A stretch of 64,000 nt of DNA from an uncultured Thermoguttaceae bacterium (GCA_938084835.1 CALKER010000012.1:186001-250000); one strand, 5' to 3'; positions 46,856-56,784 are shown, counted from the first letter of the stretch. Numbers and translations are program-made. Notes: generated by a model from the letters alone, not told the origin.

Positions 46856-47627
46856 CACTCGAGGACAACGCGGTGTGCCTGCTTCATCTCCGAGTTATCA
46901 GGGAGTGGTGGCTATCGCGCACAAACGAAAATGATGTCCATCGTAAACGTAATCTCGCTCTCCCGCATTACGTGCTTTGGAATCGGTTGAGCGGGCGGAG
47001 TTCTCAGGCAGCCCTGAGTTTCCACTGGCTTTGACCTGCTCTAAGCGTATGGGAACGTTGGCACTATAATACTGGTGCTTTTTGACCAGTATGAAAGCTT
47101 CTGCCTATTCTGGACTCTCAGACCGGAGTCAGGTGGCTTTAAAGCCAGCCAATTTAGGGAACTTATCGGTTAGAGTACGTGTATGAGACCTTCCTCCCAG
47201 AGCCTTCAGTTTGGGATAATACCCGTTCAAGTCGCTTGAAACCGTGAATTTCAGACTGCGGGCTTAGTTGCCGCGGTACCACATGCGGCACGACGATTTT
47301 TCAAGCCTTACTGCGACCTATGCCGAATTTGTGGCTTGCGCTAGGCCCGCGGAATCGCCCAAGGGCCATTACTTCCTCACGAGAGAAACCGAACCCACCA
47401 AGTTGCGCACTTTTATGCTAGCCTTGACTAGAAGCCTCTAGAAATAACGCGATTTTCGCCCACTAGGCCGGACTAAATTTTCCGTAATCATCGTAAACAA
47501 AAGGGCTGCCGGTCCAGGAACAGTGAGCGTTAAACCTAGGCTCTCCAAGGATGTTCGTTCGGCCTCATGTTCCGCGAGTAATGCGGGGTAGTAAGCGTGG
47601 GGAAAAGCCACACATCGAGGAGGTAGC
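46856..47627. other. Intergenic region, 0.8 kb
   Basis: Contains a perfect 8-bp inverted repeat at 47069-47092 and a small CTCAGG/CCTGAG hairpin near 47003-47018. No gene seen. Confidence 0.45.
47069..47092. promoter_or_regulatory. Perfect 8-bp inverted repeat next to TATAAT
   Basis: ATACTGGT (47069-47076), loop GCTTTTTG, ACCAGTAT (47085-47092). A TATAAT hexamer (47065-47070) overlaps the left arm. No -35 is at normal spacing. Could be an operator or a terminator-like hairpin. Confidence 0.45.
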
Positions 47628-48545
47628 ATGATGGGCCCGCCGAAAACCTCGAAGCTTACCTCGTTAGAACAAGTATTGCGGGGATGCCAAATCCCGGCAC
47701 TACCACAAAGCGCCCTGAAGATCTTAGAGCTTTCGAAGGACCCCTCGGCAGGTCCCTCGGAATATGCCCTGGCGATTGAGGCAGACCTAGGACTTGCGGC
47801 CCAAGTCTTACGGTTTGTCAACTCGTCGTTTTTTGGCTTCTGCCAGGAAATCTCCAGTTTGCGCTTAGCAGTGACTTTGGTGGGAGTGAGAACGATCAAG
47901 AACTTTGTCCTGTGGGGGGCCGTGTTTTCCCTCCTCCCCAACCCTCGTTGTGGCCCCTTTGAGCTTCAAACCTTGCGGCAGGACTCTTTTCGTCGGGCGT
48001 TGTTCGCCCGCCAGGTCGCTCGGAAATTGCGAGCAGCGGACGCCGAAGCGGTGTTCGTAGCGGCCTTGCTCCAGGACATGGCCCTGCCCATCCTTGCTAA
48101 ACAATTACCGCTGCGATATTCGGTCCTTTTCGAGCAACGGCGGGCCGAGGCCTGCTCGATGTCCCAACTGGAGGCGTCCACATTCGGTTGGACACATGCT
48201 CAGGCAGGCGGTATGCTCGCGCGACGGTGGAATCTGCCAGACAACTGCGCTTCGCTCATCGAAATGCACACCGAATTCGATCAGCTGGCTGCGTGCCCGG
48301 AGGCAGAACCAGCGGGGTATTCGGTCGCACTTTCGGCCGTTTTGCCAAGTTTCGGTGATGATGCGTGGTATGAGCGGGAGCAATTCCTCGAAGCCTATGC
48401 AGCCGGCCAAGGGATTGGCCTCCCCCCAGCCGAAGAGCTTCTTCGCAGCGTGGACGAACAGTTCCGCGAGTTAGCTCCGGCACTCAAGATCCCCGTCCCA
48501 CCGCAAACTTTGGTGGGGTGCCTGACGCAGGAAGTCACGCGTTAA
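47628..48545 (+). CDS. HDOD-domain signalling protein
   Basis: A 305-residue protein made of one HDOD domain. The start is ATG after GAGGAGG; a second ATG follows at once (47631). The N-terminal signature CQIPALPQSALKILELSKDP begins near residue 17, split here by family numbering. LGLAAQVLRFVNSSFFG, LRLAVTLVGVRTIKNFVL and AALLQDMALPILA are standard, as is WNLPDNCASLIEMHTE. HDOD domains lack the metal site of true HD phosphohydrolases and are thought to act in signalling or stress regulation. No output domain is attached. Cytoplasmic. Confidence 0.88.
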   Translation: MMGPPKTSKLTSLEQVLRGCQIPALPQSALKILELSKDPSAGPSEYALAIEADLGLAAQVLRFVNSSFFGFCQEISSLRLAVTLVGVRTIKNFVLWGAVFSLLPNPRCGPFELQTLRQDSFRRALFARQVARKLRAADAEAVFVAALLQDMALPILAKQLPLRYSVLFEQRRAEACSMSQLEASTFGWTHAQAGGMLARRWNLPDNCASLIEMHTEFDQLAACPEAEPAGYSVALSAVLPSFGDDAWYEREQFLEAYAAGQGIGLPPAEELLRSVDEQFRELAPALKIPVPPQTLVGCLTQEVTR

Positions 48546-49955
48546 GGACCGATTGTCGTAAATGAGCCCACGGCGTGGGGCCGTGCGGGGATACTTTCTC
48601 TGTGACAAGAGGTTGCTTGTCTTCCCTCCTGTTTGGAAAACCTGCTTCCGGGCCGCCTTTCTTTTTTCCCTCAGTGGCCGCGCCACCAGTTTTTCTGATC
48701 TGTGCACGAACGGGTGTGACGGTCATCCTATATCCTTTCCGCCAGTCGCGAAGTTTAACCGCTCCCGCCTATTTCGACCACAAATAACGCGAATTTCATC
48801 CCAGCAACTCATCTCGGGAGAAGCTAAGGAACCCGGGCCGGAGGGAACCGGGGGTCAGCCGGACGGCCGGCCTCGCAGAGGCCACACTCACTAGCCTGCG
48901 CGATGTTTCTGACTTCTCACATAACGCGGAGAGAGCAACCGACCAATCTCTCCCCGCCGATATCCAGCGGAGCCCTCCGACGATCGAGCAAGAAAAATTT
49001 AGGCCCATCAACAGCTCGAAAATTTTCTCCCCTGAGAATTATCGGTAGTTGCGTTTCAGACGGGGTTTATTCTATGCGCGCGGGGAATGAGGTCCTCGGC
49101 GCTGGCGTTTTAACCAACACTCAGCATTTACCCTATTCGCGAGAGGAATGAAGGCAGGAGAATCACCGTAGCCGCCGTCATAGGGTGTTTACCCTATGTG
49201 AGAGGGAATGAAGAATCACGGCCCTCATCCGGCAGATGGTCACACAGTTTACCTTATGCAAGAGGGGACGAAGCAACGATGCGGCACAATCCACCGCTTC
49301 GGCGAGCTTTGCCCTGTGGGAGAGGGGAATCAATGCCCTAGAGCCACTCAGCCAATTCGTTCACATCGTTTATCTAACGCAGGAGGGTAATGCACTAAAA
49401 ACTCCAGTCAGAATACGGCTCTTCAAACGGTTCGCCCTACTCGAGAGGAGAGCGAAGGGTAAGAGTGGGATGACGCGATACGGGTTCCCCGTTGAATTTA
49501 CGCGAGATGGGACTGCAGGAGCGAGGAAAACCGTCAACGGCTGTTGACGGCGTTTAACCTACGCAAGAGGGGACTGCAGTGCTACTAGATGGCAAAAATG
49601 GACCTACTTGCAAGATCGAGAGGAACTGTGTCCCGAACCCAACCTTGGAGTTTTTAATAGATACCAAACCTGCAGTTTTGCGATAAAAGTTTTCGACTGA
49701 GAACTCAGGCGAAGAAACCCTTTGCCTTTCGTAACTTGGCCCGGATAAGATATTCAGCGATTGACCGCGGCGCAAGGTGAGCCGAATCACGTGCCCACTA
49801 GCGGACAAGCATGGCCCATCTCTTCCCAGGGTAAACATCGCGTGCAACCGAAACAGCTGGCCTGTCACGGGCGTGTTACCGTGGGGAATTACCGGCCTTG
49901 CTCACAGGGGAACTTTGGCCCGCCCAAAACTGTGGAAATTAAAGGATAGCAACCG
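48546..49955. other. Intergenic region, 1.4 kb, holding array 1
   Basis: No gene supported. The middle 515 bases are the degenerate CRISPR-like array described next. Frames to both sides lack ribosome sites. Confidence 0.5.
49065..49579. CRISPR. Degenerate CRISPR-like array 1, nine repeats
   Basis: Nine units of 27-28 nt start at 49065, 49126, 49187, 49247, 49307, 49368, 49430, 49491 and 49552, a period of 60-62. Reading + strand, the consensus 5' half is GTTTACCCTATGCG and the 3' half AGAGGGGAATGAAG. CCCT and AGGG can pair, as in type I-E repeats. Segments between units are 33-35 nt and unlike each other. Copies differ from the consensus at many positions; the last two end GGGACTGCAG. Spacing and the repeat/spacer contrast are those of CRISPR, but divergence this large means the array is probably no longer functional. 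No cas gene in the window. Confidence 0.7.
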
Positions 49956-51209
49956 ATGAACGCAGAAGTGATCGTCACGGGTGACGAAATTGTCACCGGG
50001 CAAATCTTAGATACGAATTCGCAGTGGTTAAGCATCCGGCTCCAACTTCTGGGCATACGGGTTCTGTACCACACTGCGGTGGGGGATGAGCTGGTATCGA
50101 TCGCAGACGTGGTGCGAATAGCTCTGGAACGGGCCGATGTGATCATAACTACCGGGGGGCTGGGACCTACCCAAGATGATCTCACACGCGAAGCAGTGGC
50201 CGAGGCTATTGGAAAGCCCTTGCGGGAGGACCCGGCGACGATAAAGCACCTTCAAGCACTTTTCGCGCGAAGAAACCGCCCATTTACCGAAGCGCACCGA
50301 AAGCAGGCACTCTTCCCCGAAGGGTCGCGGCCCATCCCGAATCCACGGGGCACGGCACCCGGAATCTTTGTGGAAGTCCCTCGACCAAATAAGGCCCCAG
50401 CCTACATTTTTTGCCTGCCCGGTGTCCCCGCAGAAATGCGGGAAATGTGGCAGACGACAGTGGAGCGAATGATCCTAGATATTAGTGGTGCCTCTACGGT
50501 AATTGTGCACCGTACGATTAACACATTTGGTCGGCCGGAAAGTGAGGTTGAAGCCTTAGTGAAAGACCTCCTGGAGCGCGGCAAGAACCCACGCGTGGGA
50601 ATCAACGCGAGCGAAGGCACCATTATTCTCCGCATTGCAGCCGAAGGCCAGTCGGAAGCTGAATGCCACGCTCTCCTGGAGCCGGTGGTGGAGCAAATCT
50701 ATAAGACGCTGGGCGATCTTATTTTCGGGGAAGGAGAAGACGGACTGCAACATGCAGTAATCGGACTCCTGCGGAAACACGGCAAACGGCTGTGTGTGGC
50801 CGAGTGGGGCACCAGTGGCCTTATTGGCTCATGGCTTGGAGAAGTCCCTGATCGTCTCCCCTACTTTGTGGGAGGGTGGATTATCGGCGGTGTAGAGGGC
50901 CTTGCCTCAGCCCTTTCTCTCCCGCCGGATGTGGCGGCGCAACAGGACCTCAGGCAGAGTCGGCTTGTGGAGGTACTGGCTGCCCGGTGTCGAGACGCTT
51001 TCCAAGCCGATTTTGGATTAGCGGTGGGACCTTTCCCCCAGGATTCACCACACCCGGATGCCCCGGGCCAACTTGTCGTCGCTTTGGCCGGGCCCGATGG
51101 GACTTACACACGGGGAATTGGAGTGAGCGGCCATCCGGCAATTATCAAGCCCTTGTGCGCAAAACATGCCCTTAATTTCGTTCGGCAGCATCTGTTGAGA
51201 TTGGGCTAA
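49956..51209 (+). CDS. cinA: CinA-family protein with degenerate amidase domain
   Basis: A 417-residue CinA. The N-terminal MoaB-like COG1058 domain (residues 1-170), known for ADP-ribose pyrophosphatase activity in some members, is well kept: VTGDEIVTGQILDTN, TTGGLGPTQDDLTREA and CLPGVPAEM. The middle domain continues to about 250. The C-terminal PncC-like NMN-amidohydrolase domain (about 262-415) has lost its active site: the usual AESCTGG is AEWGTSG at 282-288, so Ser is Trp. The later GGVVTYSNxxK region reads GGWIIGGVEGLAS and lacks the Tyr, Asn and Lys. The N-terminal activity may remain while NMN deamidation is unlikely. AAAGGA precedes the ATG by ten bases. Confidence 0.9.
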   Translation: MNAEVIVTGDEIVTGQILDTNSQWLSIRLQLLGIRVLYHTAVGDELVSIADVVRIALERADVIITTGGLGPTQDDLTREAVAEAIGKPLREDPATIKHLQALFARRNRPFTEAHRKQALFPEGSRPIPNPRGTAPGIFVEVPRPNKAPAYIFCLPGVPAEMREMWQTTVERMILDISGASTVIVHRTINTFGRPESEVEALVKDLLERGKNPRVGINASEGTIILRIAAEGQSEAECHALLEPVVEQIYKTLGDLIFGEGEDGLQHAVIGLLRKHGKRLCVAEWGTSGLIGSWLGEVPDRLPYFVGGWIIGGVEGLASALSLPPDVAAQQDLRQSRLVEVLAARCRDAFQADFGLAVGPFPQDSPHPDAPGQLVVALAGPDGTYTRGIGVSGHPAIIKPLCAKHALNFVRQHLLRLG

Positions 51210-52251
51210 AAGTCTTCGGTTTGTGGGCCTAGGAAAAATAGGTTGGCAAAAGGGAGCTCACTGGCCCCGCTCTTTCTCCCAGCCCGGGACAAGTTAGCCA
51301 GCGTTTCCGACAGATTTCCTGCCCTTACCAGCGAAAAAAACGAAATAAGTAGCTTGGAAAATTCGCAAAGGACAGCAACACTTGAGAACACTGCACGCAA
51401 CGCACGGATTTACGAAACGGGGAATCCCAAAGATATTACAAAAATAACCGGAGAAAAAAACTTAAGTGGAGTTAGAGTGCGGAGAAGATTTGGCCAAAAC
51501 GGATTTTGTTTTGACGGATTTGATTCTTTTGGAATGTTTTTGAGGTCGGGCCTTCGGACGGTGGCAACCCAATTTGCTATCGCGTGCTGGCAACTTTTTC
51601 CCACGGGTTGCTTGGGTGGATCTTTCCCGGTTTGTTTAAGCGGAGTTGACCCAGTCCTGCCATCCCCAAGATAATCCCGGGCAAACTCAACAGGCCATGC
51701 TGCCTCATCTTTACTTATACTTGTTTACTTGTTTTAGCTCCGCGAGAGCACAACGGATCCCGGTACACTCGTTTGGGTGGTCACGAGACACCGGCAACTC
51801 GTGGTACGCAAAGGTCACAACGGAAGAGGCACGATTCCGGAAACCTTGCTCCCAGTAAGACCTGGTTGGATTCAAAAGAAAGTCCTACAACCTTGCCGGT
51901 CGGGTCACCGTTATCGGAAAATACTATATCTCGTGAATCTTACTTTTATTTAGTCAATCTCGGGAGGTTCCGGACAATTTCTCCTGCCAATGGCCAATGT
52001 CGAGGCGAATGGTCACCAGCTTTCGTTGCGACACGCGGTGTGGGGGAGCCTCGTGGAGGTCGGCGGCTCCTTCGGTTCAAGGAACCTTGACTCGTGTCGA
52101 AATCGATAAAAGCTTAAGAACCAAGGTCCCCAAGTAGATTGACGGCCTGGATCTCGCAACCAAAGCAATTTAGGGGAGACGGGACGGATAGGCAATTTCT
52201 AGGATTGCCAGTTTTTGATTGCATATGGAAAACCCTTGAAAAGGTCCGGAT
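51210..52251. other. Intergenic region, 1.0 kb
   Basis: Frames here lack ribosome sites and recognisable sequence. I see no repeat array and no clear terminator. Confidence 0.4.
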
Positions 52252-53529
52252 ATGAGCGTCGGCGAATCACTCTCCGAATTGAAAGCTTATTGCGAGGACG
52301 TAGCTCGACGCGCCAAGGCGGCTTCGGCCAAAATGTCCTGCCTTTTAGGTCGGCAGAAGAACGACTGGCTCCGCCTGGCCGCCAAACTCCTGCGCGACAA
52401 AGAAAAGGAACTGCTCGAAGCCAACGAGCGCGACGTGGGACTAGCTCCGGAATTCGGTCTGACGGACGCCCAAGTGGATCGGTTGCGATTAAATCCCAAT
52501 CGGATTGAGGCTATCGCCCGCGGGCTGGAAGAAGTAGCGCAGCTGCCGGATCCCGTGGGACAGGTTATTTGGAGCTCAATTCGTCCGAACGGACTCCAAG
52601 TTCAAAAGGTGCGAGTACCGCTGGGAGTGATCTTTTTCATTTATGAGTCCCGGCCTAATGTTACCGCTGACGCAGCGGCATTATGCGTGAAAAGTGGTAA
52701 TGCGGTTATCTTGCGGGGAGGTAAAGAGGCTGCTCACTCCAGTCAGAAAATTGTTGACCTATTGTGGGAGGCAGCCGACCAAGTGGGTATTCCTCGCGAC
52801 GCGATCCAGTTACTCATTACTGCCGACCGACAGGCGGTCGGTTATTTGCTGCAAATGTCGCAGTACATCGACGTGGTGATCCCGCGGGGAGGCGAGGGGT
52901 TAATCCGCCGCGTGACGGAAGAGGCCAAAATGCCGGTGATCAAACACTTTACCGGGAACTGCCACGTATATCTGGATGCCACTGCCGATCCTGACATGGC
53001 AGTGAAGATCACAGTCAACGCTAAGTGCCAGCGCATGGGGGTGTGCAATGCCGCAGAGTCTCTCCTCATTCATCGGGCGGTGGCCGACTCGCTTCTGCCA
53101 CGAGTATGTGCTGCACTAGCACAACGGGGAATTGAAATCCGCGGATGTCCGGAGACATTACGCCTCTTCCCGCAGGCCAAGCCGGCGACGGAGGAGGATT
53201 ATTACACCGAGTACCTCGGCCCCATTATTTCCGTAAAAGTAGTAGACTCCCTAGAGGAAGCGATTGCCCACATCAATCATTACGGATCTCACCACACGGA
53301 GGCCATTGTCACACGGGATTTACAAGCGGCGCGGCGGTTTGTTGCCGAGGTGGATAGCTCGGCCGTGATGGTGAACGCAAGTACCCGATTTAATGACGGC
53401 TACGAGTTTGGCTTGGGGGCGGAAATCGGGATCAGTACCGACAAATTCCACGCCCGGGGCCCCTGCGGGCTAGAGGAGTTAACAAGTTATAAGTGGATCG
53501 TCTTCGGCGATGGACAGGTAAGGGAATAG
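52252..53529 (+). CDS. proA: Gamma-glutamyl phosphate reductase
   Basis: NADPH-dependent reductase making glutamate-5-semialdehyde in proline synthesis. The 425 residues fit the family. Catalytic Cys is in [14 protein letters not shown] (about residue 264). [22 protein letters not shown], split here for length as [15 protein letters not shown] then VTADAAALC, is the family signature; [13 protein letters not shown] and [13 protein letters not shown] are nucleotide-side parts. AAAAGG precedes the ATG by seven bases. proB is not adjacent. Confidence 0.95.
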   Translation: MSVGESLSELKAYCEDVARRAKAASAKMSCLLGRQKNDWLRLAAKLLRDKEKELLEANERDVGLAPEFGLTDAQVDRLRLNPNRIEAIARGLEEVAQLPDPVGQVIWSSIRPNGLQVQKVRVPLGVIFFIYESRPNVTADAAALCVKSGNAVILRGGKEAAHSSQKIVDLLWEAADQVGIPRDAIQLLITADRQAVGYLLQMSQYIDVVIPRGGEGLIRRVTEEAKMPVIKHFTGNCHVYLDATADPDMAVKITVNAKCQRMGVCNAAESLLIHRAVADSLLPRVCAALAQRGIEIRGCPETLRLFPQAKPATEEDYYTEYLGPIISVKVVDSLEEAIAHINHYGSHHTEAIVTRDLQAARRFVAEVDSSAVMVNASTRFNDGYEFGLGAEIGISTDKFHARGPCGLEELTSYKWIVFGDGQVRE

Positions 53530-54050
53530 CTGGTCGGCGATCTTAACCTCGAGCAACCTTTTCCCCGAAATAGACCCGGTGGAGGGCACCGTGGATTCTT
53601 CACCGGCGGGAACGCATCTAAATGCCTTGGCAACCTGATGCTCCTACTTGCTTTGGCGATAATTTCATAAACCCTTTGTCGACGAACGAGAACATGCTCT
53701 TCGTTTCGGGCTTGGCACTGGGCCGGCTGTGGATTTAGCCTGTGAGCCAGGCCGTTGGCGACCTCATCATCCGGGCGAAGGTGCCCCTTGGCATCGTACC
53801 GTGAGGAGAAATCACAGGATGAGTTCGCCACGTCAAACTTTCCGTTGGAAACAAAGTTCGCATGCTGCCGGGAAAAATACTTGCCGGCGACATTGCTCCG
53901 CGGTTCCTAAAAGCTTCCGAGCGGAATGGGTCGGGAAAGGAGGGAAGTGGGGGTTTAAAAGGCTGGGGCTGAGGAGTGCTCTGGGTTTTTCTCATTTTTT
54001 AGCTGCAAATACCATAAAGGTGAAAACGTATCTCAGCTAGGATGCCTGCC
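53530..54050. other. Intergenic region, 0.5 kb
   Basis: A minus-strand frame (53487-53831) and a plus-strand frame (53729-54040) are open but have no ribosome sites. No repeat or terminator noticed. Confidence 0.4.
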
Positions 54051-55064
54051 ATGGGCGAAGAGGTTCTGAGCGAATCCGAATTGAGACGGCTTGTGGGCAC
54101 GAGTCGTCGGGCGGCGGGAGGAAGTGGAGCTGGGGCCGGCAACCGCGGCCCCAGGCCAACTCAGAAGATCTTACCTTACGATTTCAAGCGGCCGGAACGG
54201 GTCGGCAAAGAACAGATGCGGGTCCTCCAAACGCTCCACGAGGCGTTTGCCCGCAACTTCGCTGCTGCCTTGTCTACGTTGCTTCGCTCTATGGTTGAGG
54301 TCAAACTCACGAGCGTTGATCAGCTCACATACGGCGAATTCATTTTCAGCCTCGAGAACCCCACGTGCTTCAATCTTTTGCACGCGGATCCGCTTGGTGG
54401 TACCGTGGTTCTCGACTTAAGTCCGGTCATCACTTTTCCCCTTATCGATCGTTTACTTGGTGGTGGTCGGGAAAACCCAATAGCCGCATGGCGACCTCTG
54501 ACTGAAATCGAGTTGCTTCTAGTACGACGAATCACAAACCTTTTCATCCGGGAGCTAGAAAAGGCTTGGAGCAGCATTATTCCCCTGAAACTCGAAATCG
54601 AGCGGGTAGAGAGTAATCCACAGCTTGTTCAGATTGTTCCCCCCAACGAAGTAGTGGTGGTGATTAGTTTCGAGCTGGCTTTGGGGGACATCCGGGGCAT
54701 GATCAACTTGTGTATTCCCTACAATGCTTTGGAACGTATAAGCGGCCGACTCACTTCTAACACGTGGGTGAGCTATGCCCGCCAAGAACCTACTCCGGAA
54801 ACCAAGACCCAAATTGGTCGGAATCTTCGGGGCGCGACCGTGCGGTTACGTGCAGAGCTGGCCCGGAGCCGAATTACCACCGGCGAGCTTATCGGCTTAC
54901 GCGTGGGTGACCTCATCACCACACGCAAGGATATACGTCACCCGCTCCTTGTTTTTGTGGAGGAGGTGCCTAAATTTTGGGCTCGACCCGGGGTATTTAA
55001 GGGTCACAAGGCTATCCGTATTGAAGAGGTTATACACGACTCCGGGAGCATTATTCCCCACTAA
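54051..55064 (+). CDS. fliM: Flagellar motor switch protein FliM
   Basis: Cytoplasmic C-ring protein that binds CheY-P and sets rotor direction. The start is the ATG giving MGEEVLSESELRRLV, matching the family's LSQDEID-type CheY-binding head; an ATG three codons before is possible. A Gly-rich linker (AGGSGAGAGNRG) follows. The middle CheC-like domain has YDFKRPERVGKEQMRVLQTLHE at its start and LTYGEFIFSL, DPLGGTVVLDL and IDRLLGGGREN. The C-terminal SpoA domain (about 255-330) has LRAELARSRITTGELIGLRVGD in pieces. 337 residues is normal. No other flagellar gene is nearby, so this gene is separated from the main operon. Confidence 0.93.
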   Translation: MGEEVLSESELRRLVGTSRRAAGGSGAGAGNRGPRPTQKILPYDFKRPERVGKEQMRVLQTLHEAFARNFAAALSTLLRSMVEVKLTSVDQLTYGEFIFSLENPTCFNLLHADPLGGTVVLDLSPVITFPLIDRLLGGGRENPIAAWRPLTEIELLLVRRITNLFIRELEKAWSSIIPLKLEIERVESNPQLVQIVPPNEVVVVISFELALGDIRGMINLCIPYNALERISGRLTSNTWVSYARQEPTPETKTQIGRNLRGATVRLRAELARSRITTGELIGLRVGDLITTRKDIRHPLLVFVEEVPKFWARPGVFKGHKAIRIEEVIHDSGSIIPH

Positions 55065-55600
55065 GCAATTTACCTCAAACGCCGAAGCCTCATGGTTCCC
55101 CATCTTGTATCATTTCGGCCGCTTCGCGTTTCTCTCACGGTGTCCCCCCACAAAGGCTGCGGCAGCTGTCCCTGGCTTCTTCCTGCATAACACACCGCAG
55201 GATCGTGCAGGGCAATAAAAACCCCGGTTCAGAAAGTCGGCCGGTTGCGGGGGAATGATAATCTTTTTCCCCAGGCAGAGACCTCTTGGTTTGCTCGATA
55301 AGGGTTTGCATTTGTCGGGCCGGTGCGGCCACACCTCGGGAGAACGCTTTCTTCTGCTTGCCGCGAACTTTCCGTCGGTACCGCTTGCAGGCCAAAATTT
55401 GGTCGGTAAACTGCTCTGATTTCCAAGGTCTTTCCGCGGTATCGGTTCCGGCAGGAAGTGACCTCGGCTGGAGCCGGGGCTGCCGTCGTCGCTTGCGAAC
55501 GGTCTCCGCAGTTCCATTCCGAAGGGGTAACAAAATCTGTTACTTAGGAGGGGGCTTAACACTTTTTCGGAGATTATGGGGATCTGACCCCGCCAGCCAT
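55065..55600. other. Intergenic region, 0.5 kb
   Basis: The phosphoesterase frame is open back through part of this gap without protein-like sequence. A six-bp hairpin GTAACA/TGTTAC (55527-55543) precedes the next gene. A basic minus-strand frame at 55135-55533 is noted under rejected items. Confidence 0.4.
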
Positions 55601-56278
55601 ATGGGTCGTCTCATTGCGATCGGGGATATCCATGGCTACGCGGAGGCCCTGCGCGGCCTCCTATCCCTAATTGCCCCCACCGCAGAGGACTTGATTGTTA
55701 CGCTTGGCGACTATTGCGATAGGGGTCCGGATACCAAGGGGGTTCTCGAGTGCTTGCAAGAGCTTGCCCACCAATGTCAACTGGTGACTATTCTTGGAAA
55801 TCACGACCAAATGATGCTTGAGATCGCCGGGGGGTTGAATGAACTCCTTGAGGACTGGCTTGATTTCGGTGGGAGAGAGACCCTGGAATCCTATGGCGTG
55901 TCCCATCCCGCGGAAATTCCACCCGCACATCTTGAATTTCTCGGCCGCTGTTCGCTGTACTTTGAAACGGACAATTTCTTTTTTGTTCACGCCAATTATT
56001 TGCCGGATGTGCCATTAGCTCACCAGCCGATTGATATTCTCTGCTGGGAATCGCTCAAGCGCCGCGTGCCGCGTCCCCACTGTTCCGGGAAGATCGCGGT
56101 TGTGGGTCATACGGCCCAACCCAGTCGTGAAATTTTGGACTTGGGCCACCTCATCTGCCTGGACACGTGCTGCTACGGCGGGGGGTGGTTGACCGGCATG
56201 GAGCTCTTGTCCCGAAAAGTGTGGCAAGTGGATCAAATGGGCAAACCCAGAGCTCCGAAAGCAGTCGACGGATGGTGA
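55601..56278 (+). CDS. Metallophosphoesterase (PP2A/ApaH-like)
   Basis: A serine/threonine-phosphatase-type two-metal phosphoesterase of 225 residues. The start ATG gives MGRLIAIGDIHGY, the expected N-terminus for the family; the ribosome site is weak. Motifs in order: GDIHG (8-12), GDYCDRGPDT (about 38-47), GNHDQMM (67-73), a His in FVHANY (about 131) and GHTAQP (about 170). It could dephosphorylate proteins, or hydrolyse bis(nucleosyl) tetraphosphates; sequence alone does not say. Array 2 begins 15 bases after its stop. Confidence 0.88.
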   Translation: MGRLIAIGDIHGYAEALRGLLSLIAPTAEDLIVTLGDYCDRGPDTKGVLECLQELAHQCQLVTILGNHDQMMLEIAGGLNELLEDWLDFGGRETLESYGVSHPAEIPPAHLEFLGRCSLYFETDNFFFVHANYLPDVPLAHQPIDILCWESLKRRVPRPHCSGKIAVVGHTAQPSREILDLGHLICLDTCCYGGGWLTGMELLSRKVWQVDQMGKPRAPKAVDGW

Positions 56279-56292
56279 TCGCAGCCGGGAGC

Positions 56293-56504
56293 CCTCACCC
56301 CGCACCTATCCTGACGGCAATCATAGAGCTCCTTGAGGATGCGCAGGACCTCACCTCCCCCGCACCTATCCTGACGGCAAGGCGGGAGAATCGCCACCGG
56401 TCCTGCTACGGGACCTCTCCCCGCGCCAATGCTGAGGGCAAAGTCGCGCTGCCTTCTGGCCCCGCGTGATGCCCACCGATCTTACCGCACCAAATGCTCG
56501 TAAG
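56293..56504. CRISPR. Degenerate CRISPR-like array 2, four repeats
   Basis: Units at 56293-56320, 56353-56380, 56414-56441 and 56477-56504; period 60, 61 and 63. The first two share an identical CGCACCTATCCTGACGGCAA. The third reads CGCGCCAATGCTGAGGGCAA at the same place, and the fourth is worn (CCGCACC, AATGCT). Each is preceded by a C-rich tract (CCTCxCCC). Separators are 32, 33 and 35 nt and unrelated. The GC-rich CCCCGC core is like type I-E repeats. Its repeat is not that of array 1. Confidence 0.6.
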
Positions 56505-56596
56505 TTCTCTCGATATGCCGCGTTTTCATTCCTTCCGCAGAAGCTAGGGCCAAAAAACCCGCCTGGCCAGCCAAGCAGTAAAATTTTTCGAGGCGA

Positions 56597-56634
56597 GAAA
56601 GTTCACAGCTAAGATGAAAGTTCACAGTTAAGAT
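56597..56634. repeat. 19-bp tandem pair
   Basis: Units 56597-56615 and 56616-56634 differ at one base: GAAAGTTCACAG, C or T, TAAGAT. Same style as the other short tandem pairs; possible insertion-sequence end footprint. Confidence 0.75.
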
Positions 56635-56784
56635 AATGTAATAGCTTCCGCTACCGATTTTTAAAATTCCCGAATTTCAAATAAGTCGGCACTCCTTGTT
56701 CGGAGGGAACTTTGTGCGCGAGAATCGGGGGGTGATCACTTATCGCGAGCAACGATTCTGGCAGAGCGTGGTATGTTCGGTAAG

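Noticed and set aside
48913..48940. Possible extra unit of array 1 to the left
   Set aside because: Contains ACGCGGAGAG but is out of phase with the 61-nt period.
53487..53831. 114-codon frame (minus) overlapping the proA end
   Set aside because: Overlaps a certain gene and has no ribosome site or known sequence.
55135..55533. Basic minus-strand frame with a KYRRKVRGKQKK-like region
   Set aside because: No ribosome site, no recognisable family, and it runs into the fliM 3' region gap without conserved ends.
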